From contig JBFHRO010000089.1 in NCBI GenBank assembly GCA_041591635.1, forward strand, positions 1-12,494: a stretch of 12,494 nt of DNA, written 5' to 3'. This stretch comes from JACKOD01 sp041591635. GTDB taxonomy: Bacteria; Pseudomonadota; Gammaproteobacteria; Pseudomonadales; Oleiphilaceae. Shown in pieces: positions 7,677-12,494 of the stretch. The translations under genes were made by a program, and so were the position numbers. Each line of letters opens with the position of its first letter. The first letter of the stretch is position 1. Below the pieces are notes generated by a model. It searched no databases and was not told the origin of the DNA. It was given only the letters and a program-made list of their open reading frames with translations.

Positions 7677-7732
7677 GCAAATTGCAAATGCGCAAATAAT
7701 ATTTGGCAATCAACCTGATTGCTTGCAATTTG
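7677..7732. repeat. AT-rich cluster of GCAAAT direct repeats inside a 10-bp inverted repeat
   Basis: GCAAAT occurs three times on + at 7677-7682, 7684-7689 and 7692-7697 (7 and 8 bp apart). CAAATTGCAA at 7678-7687 is perfectly complementary to TTGCAATTTG at 7723-7732. Between them are the palindrome CAAAT-AAT-ATTTG (7693-7705) and a perfect hairpin GCAATC-AACCT-GATTGC (7706-7722). The cluster lies about 95-150 bp upstream of the nqr -35 element, which suits a binding region for a DNA-binding protein, though no known operator is recognised. Confidence 0.6.
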
Positions 7733-7825
7733 GGGTGTGTATTTTGCGCATGATCAATTTGTTGTGCGGTGGTTTTTGCCAGTATGGGCATGCAGGGTGA
7801 AAGTGTCTTAATTTCGGCACTTATA

Positions 7826-7854
7826 TGGAAATAACAGCCACTAATCTCTATAAT
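7826..7854 (+). promoter_or_regulatory. nqrA: Sigma-70 promoter of the nqr operon
   Basis: TATAAT at 7849-7854 is a perfect -10 hexamer, with TGGAAA at 7826-7831 (four of six to TTGACA) 17 bp upstream. Transcription would begin near 7861, giving a leader of about 172 nt before nqrA. No better pair lies nearer to the gene. Confidence 0.6.
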
Positions 7855-7860
7855 TACGGC

Positions 7861-8032
7861 GCTTTTTGGTACGTATATCCGCCTTTTATCGGGCATTTTG
7901 ACACAGAAAAAATTGTGTCATTTGCCGATCTCAGCAAACGGCGGTGCACCTTTTTGGTGCGCCTCGATTCAGCCTGGTGTTGGTCGGATGGTACGGTGTG
8001 ACTTACAAATTCTGATGATTTAGGCGGGGCTA
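7861..8032 (+). promoter_or_regulatory. nqrA: Structured 5' leader of the nqr operon with three adjacent hairpins
   Basis: Three stem-loops follow one another almost without gaps: TGACACA/TGTGTCA (7899-7905 with 7914-7920, 8-nt A-rich loop), TTTGC/GCAAA (7921-7925 with 7934-7938), and GGTGCACC/GGTGCGCC around TTTTT (7943-7950 with 7956-7963; seven Watson-Crick pairs and one wobble). None is followed by a T run, so they are not intrinsic terminators. An alternative pairing GCCG (7924-7927) with CGGC (7939-7942) would replace the second stem. A short frame, MVRCDLQILMI, lies at 7988-8023 just before nqrA. I recognise no established riboswitch here. Confidence 0.45.
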
Positions 8033-9379
8033 ATGATCCATATTAAAAAAGGCCTTAATCTACCTATATCGGGTGCTCCTGAACAAAAAATCCACGATGG
8101 CAGGTCGGTAAGCAAGGTTGCGCTTGTCGGTTTTGACTATCATGGCATGAAGCCGACCATGGCGGTTCAGGTAGGCGACAGAGTGAAACGCGGCCAGTTA
8201 CTGTTTAGTGACAAAAAAACAGAAGGCGTGCGTTTTACTTCACCCGTAAGTGGCGTAGTTAAAGAGATTAATCGTGGTGAGAAGCGTGTTTTTCAATCCC
8301 TTGTGGTAGAAATTTCAGGTGACGACGCCGAAACCTTTGATCGTTATGATGCGGCCGAGCTTGAAAGCCTCAGTCGTGATCAGGTAGTAAATAATCTTGT
8401 CAATTCCGGGTTGTGGACTGCACTGCGAACCCGCCCCTACAGCAAAACCCCTGCACTGGATGCCCGCCCCAACTCGATATTCGTGACTGCGATCGACACC
8501 AGTCCACTTGCGGCCGACCCCTTGGTGGTCATCAAAGAGGCGGCTGTCGAGTTTGCCAATGGCTTGAAGGTAATTCGCAAGCTGACTCAGGGCAAGGTGT
8601 TTGTTTGTACCGCCGAAGGTGCATCGCTGCAGTTACCCAAAGATACCGCCATTGAACAGCACAGCTTTGCAGGCTGCCATCCGGCCGGGAACGTAGGTAC
8701 GCACATCCACTTCCTGGATCCTGTGAGTTCGCTCAAGAGCGTCTGGCACATCGGCTACCAGGATGTTATCGCCATTGGCAGGCTTTTTGTCACGGGGCAG
8801 CTATCGTCAGAGCGCGTTATTGCACTGACGGGCCCCAAGGCCAAGAAGCCCCGCTTGGTGAGAACCCTGCTTGGCGCCTGCCTGACCGAGCTGACCGCTG
8901 GAGAGACCATTACGGATGTACCGGTGAGAACCGTCAGCGGATCCGTGTTTGGTGGACGCACGGCCAAAGGCAGCGTCTGTTATCTCGGGCGTTTTGCCAA
9001 CCAGGTAACTTTGCTTGAAGAAGGCAAGAAACGCGATTTTATGGGCTGGCTTTCCCCGGGCACTGAGCGTTTCTCTGTGCTCAACATCTATATCTCTGCG
9101 TTAACCCCCTCAAAGCGCTTCAACTTCAGTACCAACACTAATGGAAGTGACAGGGCCATGGTACCTGTGGGCATGTACGAAGAAGTCATGCCGCTGGACA
9201 TTCTGCCTACCCAGTTACTTCGATCCCTGATCGTGGGTGATACCGAAATGGCGCAAAAGCTGGGCTGTCTTGAATTGGACGAGGAGGACCTTGCCCTGTG
9301 TACGTTTGTGTGCCCAGGCAAATATGAATACGGTCCAATTCTCCGCGAGAATTTAACCCGCATTGAGAAAGAGGGTTGA
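8033..9379 (+). CDS. nqrA: Na+-translocating NADH:quinone reductase subunit A
   Basis: The 448-residue protein has the length of NqrA (V. cholerae 446) and the typical start MIHIKKGLNLPISG. The first 100 residues form the barrel-sandwich region (GMKPTMAVQVGDRVKRGQLLF at about 38-58, FTSPVSGVV at 68-76). The C-terminus carries the conserved LCTFVCPGK motif with Cys423 and Cys427. NqrA is the peripheral cytoplasmic subunit next to NqrB in the six-subunit Na+ pump that oxidises NADH, reduces ubiquinone and exports Na+. The ribosome-binding site (GGCGGGG, 4-5 nt before the ATG) is poor and close, which suggests regulated or leader-dependent initiation. It is the first gene of the operon, 2 bp before nqrB. 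Confidence 0.97.
   Translation: MIHIKKGLNLPISGAPEQKIHDGRSVSKVALVGFDYHGMKPTMAVQVGDRVKRGQLLFSDKKTEGVRFTSPVSGVVKEINRGEKRVFQSLVVEISGDDAETFDRYDAAELESLSRDQVVNNLVNSGLWTALRTRPYSKTPALDARPNSIFVTAIDTSPLAADPLVVIKEAAVEFANGLKVIRKLTQGKVFVCTAEGASLQLPKDTAIEQHSFAGCHPAGNVGTHIHFLDPVSSLKSVWHIGYQDVIAIGRLFVTGQLSSERVIALTGPKAKKPRLVRTLLGACLTELTAGETITDVPVRTVSGSVFGGRTAKGSVCYLGRFANQVTLLEEGKKRDFMGWLSPGTERFSVLNIYISALTPSKRFNFSTNTNGSDRAMVPVGMYEEVMPLDILPTQLLRSLIVGDTEMAQKLGCLELDEEDLALCTFVCPGKYEYGPILRENLTRIEKEG
9371..9375 (+). promoter_or_regulatory. nqrB: Ribosome-binding site that fixes the nqrB start
   Basis: GAGGG sits 6 nt before ATG 9382, inside the last codons of nqrA. A TTG two codons earlier (9376) touches this site directly and is therefore not the start. 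MGFRQYLDKIEPHF also matches the NqrB N-terminus. Confidence 0.8.
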
Positions 9380-9381
9380 TC

Positions 9382-10587
9382 ATGGGTTTTCGTCAGTATC
9401 TTGATAAAATCGAGCCGCATTTTCACAAGGGCGGCAAATACGAGAAGTGGTTTTCGCTGTTTGAGGCAGTGGACACTATTTTCTACTCACCATCGAGTGT
9501 AACCAATTCAACATCCCATGTGCGCGATGGCATAGACCTCAAGCGCATGATGATCACAGTGTGGTTTTGCGCTTTTCCAGCCATGTTTTTCGGCATGTGG
9601 AACATAGGTTTTCAGGCGAACACCTATCTTGCTCAAGCCGGTATGACTATGGGCGGAGATTGGCATAGCTCGATCATCTCGCTTCTGGCAGGCAACGATG
9701 CCTCCAGCCTGTGGGATAACATGATTTATGGTGCCGTCTATTTTGTGCCTATCTATGCAACCGCCTTTATAGTGGGTGGTTTTTGGGAGGTGCTCTTTGC
9801 CAGTGTGCGCAAACACGAAATCAATGAAGGCTTCTTTGTTACTTCCATTCTTTTCGCACTCATCGTGCCACCCAATATTCCCCTTTGGCAGGTGGCCCTG
9901 GGGATCAGCTTTGGCGTGGTTATCGGCAAGGAAGTATTTGGCGGTACCGGCAAGAACTTCCTCAACCCTGCCTTGACCGGTCGCGCTTTCCTGTTTTTCG
10001 CCTATCCGGCAGAAATCTCCGGTGATGCGGTATGGACTGCTGTTGATGGTTTCAGTGGCGCTACGCCGCTTAGCATTGTCGCTGCCAGTGGCATGGAGGC
10101 ATTGAACGGTCAGCTCACCTGGCTTGATGCGTTTTTGGGAACAATGCAAGGCTCCATCGGTGAAACATCAACGCTTGCCATATTTATTGGCGGTGCGGTT
10201 TTGTTGTTGACCAAGATTGCAGCCTGGCGAATCGTTGCCGGCGTAATGGCGGGAATGATCGGCATGTCTTTGCTGCTGAACCTGATCGGATCGACGACCA
10301 ACCCCATGTTTGGCATGCCCTGGTATTGGCATATGGTTGTTGGCGGCTTCGCGTTCGGAATGATCTTTATGGCAACCGACCCTGTGTCTGCGTCCATGAC
10401 CAATACCGGCAAGTGGTATTTTGGTGCGCTCATTGGTGTGATGGTTGTATTGATCAGGGTAATAAACCCGGCCTTCCCGGAAGGTATGATGCTTGCCATT
10501 CTGTTTGCCAATCTTTTTGCGCCATTTATTGACCACGTTGTGGTTCAGGCCAACATCAAGCGGAGATTAGCTCGTGTCCAGCAATAA
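9382..10587 (+). CDS. nqrB: Na+-translocating NADH:quinone reductase subunit B
   Basis: The product is a 401-residue polytopic inner-membrane protein (V. cholerae 415), with many hydrophobic helices between about 55 and 385. It carries the flavinylation motif DGFSGAT, whose Thr228 corresponds to V. cholerae Thr236 that holds FMN by a phosphoester bond added by ApbE. Other hallmarks are FIVGGFWEVLF (129-139), HEINEGFFVTSILFALIVP (145-163) and GKEVFGGTGKNFLNPALTGRAFLFFAYP (182-209). Subunit B takes part in quinone reduction and the Na+ path. Gly132, Gly133 and Glu136 align with V. cholerae Gly140, Gly141 and Glu144, positions linked to korormicin/HQNO action, and are unchanged. The length difference lies mainly in the loop near residues 80-110. 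Its 3' end overlaps nqrC by 14 bp. Confidence 0.97.
   Translation: MGFRQYLDKIEPHFHKGGKYEKWFSLFEAVDTIFYSPSSVTNSTSHVRDGIDLKRMMITVWFCAFPAMFFGMWNIGFQANTYLAQAGMTMGGDWHSSIISLLAGNDASSLWDNMIYGAVYFVPIYATAFIVGGFWEVLFASVRKHEINEGFFVTSILFALIVPPNIPLWQVALGISFGVVIGKEVFGGTGKNFLNPALTGRAFLFFAYPAEISGDAVWTAVDGFSGATPLSIVAASGMEALNGQLTWLDAFLGTMQGSIGETSTLAIFIGGAVLLLTKIAAWRIVAGVMAGMIGMSLLLNLIGSTTNPMFGMPWYWHMVVGGFAFGMIFMATDPVSASMTNTGKWYFGALIGVMVVLIRVINPAFPEGMMLAILFANLFAPFIDHVVVQANIKRRLARVQQ
10562..10566 (+). promoter_or_regulatory. nqrC: Ribosome-binding site for the overlapping GTG start of nqrC
   Basis: GGAGA lies 7 nt before GTG 10574, within the last codons of nqrB. It supports the GTG as start, so nqrB and nqrC overlap by 14 bp and are likely translationally coupled. 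Confidence 0.7.
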
Positions 10588-11377
10588 AGATACCATCTCA
10601 AAAACCGTAACGGTTGCGCTTTTGCTCTGTATTGTTTGCTCGGTCATCGTGGCAAGTTCGGTGGTACTGCTCAAGCCGATTCAACAAGTGAACAAAACGC
10701 TTAACCTTAAAGAAAACATCCTCGCCGCTGCGGGCCTTCTCAAGCCCGGCGCTTCCAAGGCAGAAGTCGAAGCCGCATTTGCCCAGATTACGCCTCGCCT
10801 GGTTGATATGACGACAGGTGACTATGTATCGCCGGATGTGGTCGAAAAGGCCAGTGCCGCCGATTATGATCAGCGCAAAGCGGCAAAGGACCCCAAGTTG
10901 TCGAAAAAGCTTGACGGCAGCATGGATCTGGCCGGAATAAAGCGCCAGGCGCGATACTCCAAGGTTTATCTGGTAGAAACCGATGGCAAACTGGATCGGA
11001 TTATTCTCCCAGTTCATGGATATGGCCTGTGGTCAACGCTCTATGGGTTCCTGGCACTCGAAGGTGATGCAAACACCATCGCCGGTTTCGGGTTCTATGA
11101 ACATGCTGAAACTCCCGGACTGGGTGGTGAGGTTGATAACCCACGCTGGAAAGCCATGTGGCCCGGCAAAAAGGTATACGATCTTGGTAAGGGCAATGAG
11201 CCCTTGATCAACCTGGTCAAAGGTGGGGTCGATCCATCGAGAGCGGATGCAGTTTATGGAGTAGACGCATTGTCAGGTGCCACGCTTACCAGTCGCGGCA
11301 TCACCAATCTGCTGCACTTCTGGCTTGGCCAACACGGTTTCCAGTCATACCTGGATCGAATTCGTAAAGGGGCGTAA
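10574..11377 (+). CDS. nqrC: Na+-translocating NADH:quinone reductase subunit C
   Basis: This 267-residue protein has one N-terminal membrane helix (about 11-34) and a periplasmic FMN-binding domain. The flavinylation motif is DALSGAT (231-237), with Thr237 as the residue that carries covalent FMN (Thr225 in V. cholerae). HGYGLWSTLYGFLAL (148-162) and HAETPGLGGEVDNPRW (177-192) are further family blocks. NqrC passes electrons across the membrane side between the Fe-S centre of NqrD/E and the FMN of NqrB. Translation starts at GTG. ApbE, needed for flavin attachment, is not in the window but often lies just after nqrF. nqrD starts 2 bp after the stop. Confidence 0.97.
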   Translation: MSSNKDTISKTVTVALLLCIVCSVIVASSVVLLKPIQQVNKTLNLKENILAAAGLLKPGASKAEVEAAFAQITPRLVDMTTGDYVSPDVVEKASAADYDQRKAAKDPKLSKKLDGSMDLAGIKRQARYSKVYLVETDGKLDRIILPVHGYGLWSTLYGFLALEGDANTIAGFGFYEHAETPGLGGEVDNPRWKAMWPGKKVYDLGKGNEPLINLVKGGVDPSRADAVYGVDALSGATLTSRGITNLLHFWLGQHGFQSYLDRIRKGA

Positions 11378-11379
11378 TC

Positions 11380-12045
11380 ATGTCTGGTGTAACAATCAAA
11401 AAGGTTCTTCTTGATCCTGTAGTAAACAACAACCCGATTGCACTTCAAATTCTGGGTATTTGCTCGGCCCTGGCCGTAACCACGAGTTTGAAGTTGTCAC
11501 TCGTCATGGGCGTTGCTGTGTGTCTGGTAACTGCTTTTTCAAACCTGGCCATCTCGCTGGTCAGAAGCCAGATACCCAGCAGCATCCGCATCATTGTGCA
11601 AATGGTGATCATTGCGTCATTGGTAATAGTGGTTGACCAAATCCTGAGAGCTTACGCTTACGAGATCAGCAAGCAGCTGTCTGTTTTTGTTGGTTTGATC
11701 ATTACCAACTGTATCGTTATGGGACGTGCGGAGGCCTTTGCCATGCAAAACGGTCCTGTAGTCAGCTTTTTCGACGGTATCGGCAATGGGTTGGGTTATG
11801 CGGTAATTTTGATTGCCGTGGCCTTCTTCCGCGAACTATTGGGGGCAGGTAAGTTGTTCGGCGTAACCATCTTGCCCGTAATCAACGATGGCGGGTGGTA
11901 TCAACCCAATGGCATGTTGCTGTTGCCACCCAGCGCATTTTTCATCATTGGATTGATTATTTGGGGCTTGCGGGCGTGGAAGAGAAACCAGGTCGAAGCG
12001 CCAGATTTCAAACTGTCTGCGCATAAAGTGAAGGAGGCATTCTGA
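11380..12045 (+). CDS. nqrD: Na+-translocating NADH:quinone reductase subunit D
   Basis: NqrD has 221 residues and about six membrane helices. Cys28 (ILGICSAL) and Cys111 (LIITNCIVMGRAEAFAM) correspond to V. cholerae Cys29 and Cys112, which with two cysteines of NqrE hold the intramembrane [2Fe-2S] cluster. GNGLGYAVILIAVAFFREL (136-154) and the NDGGWYQPNGM loop (169-179) are well conserved. AAAGGGG at 11366-11372 lies 7 nt before the ATG. The TGA stop shares its last base with the nqrE ATG. Confidence 0.97.
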   Translation: MSGVTIKKVLLDPVVNNNPIALQILGICSALAVTTSLKLSLVMGVAVCLVTAFSNLAISLVRSQIPSSIRIIVQMVIIASLVIVVDQILRAYAYEISKQLSVFVGLIITNCIVMGRAEAFAMQNGPVVSFFDGIGNGLGYAVILIAVAFFRELLGAGKLFGVTILPVINDGGWYQPNGMLLLPPSAFFIIGLIIWGLRAWKRNQVEAPDFKLSAHKVKEAF

Positions 12046-12494
12046 TGGAGCATTATCTCAGTTTATTGCTTAAGGCCATCTTCGTAGAAAACATGGCATT
12101 GGCCTTCTTTTTGGGCATGTGCACCTTTTTGGCCTTATCGAAAAAAATCGAAGCCGCCATAGGACTCGGAATAGCTGTCGTAGTGGTGCTGACCATCACT
12201 GTGCCGGTGAATAATCTGATTTATCAGAACGTCCTGAAAGAAGGCGCCTTGGCTTGGGCCGGATATCCCAGTGTTGACTTGAGCTTTTTGGGACTTTTGA
12301 CCTATATCGGCGTGATTGCTGCGTTGGTACAAATACTGGAAATGGTATTGGATAAGTACTTTCCCGATTTGTACAACGCGCTTGGCGTCTTTCTGCCTTT
12401 GATTACGGTGAACTGCGCCATTATGGGAGCTTCGCTCTTTATGGTGGAGCGGGACTATAACCTGGCAGAAAGTGTCGTTTACGGTTTTGGTGCA
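12045..12494 (+). CDS. nqrE: Na+-translocating NADH:quinone reductase subunit E (3' end outside window)
   Basis: The first 150 codons are present and open to the right edge; full NqrE is about 200 residues. The N-terminus MEHYLSLLLKAIFVENMALAF is typical. Cys26 (FLGMCTFLALSKK) and Cys124 (ITVNCAIMGASLF) are the two ligands that pair with those of NqrD around the [2Fe-2S] cluster; the second is about four residues later than in V. cholerae (Cys120), reflecting a small insertion. The ATG overlaps the nqrD stop by one base and is preceded 7 nt upstream by a perfect AAGGAGG (12031-12037), the strongest ribosome-binding site in the operon. nqrF should follow. Confidence 0.96.
   Translation, partial: MEHYLSLLLKAIFVENMALAFFLGMCTFLALSKKIEAAIGLGIAVVVVLTITVPVNNLIYQNVLKEGALAWAGYPSVDLSFLGLLTYIGVIAALVQILEMVLDKYFPDLYNALGVFLPLITVNCAIMGASLFMVERDYNLAESVVYGFGA

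Larger units (their letters stand above)
7452..8032. other. 581-bp non-coding stretch between gap and nqrA
   Basis: The stretch has no supportable gene. Two minus-strand frames cross it (7588-7896 and 7385-7687), but both lack a ribosome-binding site and recognisable content. From left to right it holds about 120 bp without clear structure, a probable terminator (7573-7606), a GC-richer stretch with a chance GCGATCGC palindrome at 7626-7633, an AT-rich repeat cluster (7677-7732), about 90 bp without strong features, a sigma-70 promoter (7826-7854), and the nqr leader with three hairpins (7899-7963). Its length and base composition mark it as the main regulatory region of the nqr operon. Confidence 0.8.

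Noticed and set aside
7744..7757. FNR/Anr-like site TTGCG-CATG-ATCAA upstream of nqr
   Set aside because: Only eight of ten consensus bases match, and it lies about 110 bp before the predicted start, not at the usual -41.5.
7588..7896. 102-codon minus-strand frame in the gap-nqrA spacer
   Set aside because: No ribosome-binding site, no recognisable domain, and it runs across the nqr promoter and repeat cluster; most likely chance.
9376..9381. TTG start for nqrB two codons upstream of the ATG
   Set aside because: It abuts the GAGGG ribosome-binding site, leaving no spacing, while ATG 9382 has ideal spacing and matches the family N-terminus.
9508..10149. 213-codon minus-strand frame opposite nqrB, and similar + frames opposite mfd (for example 2944-3495 and 4843-5385)
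   Set aside because: All are shadows of conserved genes with no motif, ribosome-binding site or family resemblance.
1..12494. Search for CRISPR arrays, insertion sequences, phage genes, toxin-antitoxin pairs, tRNA or rRNA
   Set aside because: Nearly all sequence is accounted for by conserved housekeeping genes; the only tandem repeat has 15-bp units without spacers, and no terminal inverted repeats, transposase or tRNA-like folds were seen.

Overview
The window is ordinary chromosomal DNA of a gammaproteobacterium, probably a marine or salt-tolerant relative of the Pseudomonas/Cellvibrio side of the class. This rests on Mfd and Nqr proteins close to their gammaproteobacterial relatives, a long-form GAPDH of the Pseudomonas/Vibrio type, a CsiV-family protein, and a 6-oxopurine-type methylthioinosine phosphorylase. 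From memory, Pseudomonas aeruginosa has much the same order (PA3004 phosphorylase, PA3003, mfd, gap, then nqrA onward), so this looks like an old conserved neighbourhood. I see no mobile element, phage gene, CRISPR array, rRNA or tRNA.

Layout: (1) 1-454 is the 3' end of an MscS-family mechanosensitive channel gene, followed after 15 bp by mtnP (470-1213), both on +. (2) A 60-bp array of four 15-bp direct repeats and a hairpin terminator separate mtnP from the convergent csiV-like gene (1272-2186, -). (3) csiV lies 22 bp downstream of mfd (2209-5736, -), so the two probably share a transcript. (4) A 245-bp divergent region (5737-5981) drives mfd leftward and gap rightward; gap (5982-7451) starts with GTG behind a good ribosome-binding site. 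(5) A 581-bp non-coding stretch (7452-8032) holds a probable gap terminator, an AT-rich cluster of GCAAAT repeats inside a 10-bp inverted repeat, a consensus-like sigma-70 promoter and a leader with three adjacent hairpins. (6) nqrA, nqrB, nqrC, nqrD and the first 150 codons of nqrE (8033-12494, +) form a tightly packed operon that runs off the right edge; nqrF would be expected next.

The genes cover methylthio-nucleoside salvage, osmotic safety, transcription-coupled repair with a cell-wall partner gene, triose-phosphate oxidation, and sodium-pumping NADH:quinone oxidoreductase. GAPDH makes NADH and Nqr re-oxidises it while exporting Na+, a reasonable metabolic link, though separate promoters are visible. 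I do not find a new multi-gene system. The least explained parts are non-coding: the structured nqr leader, the repeat cluster upstream of it, and the repeat array at the mtnP/csiV junction.
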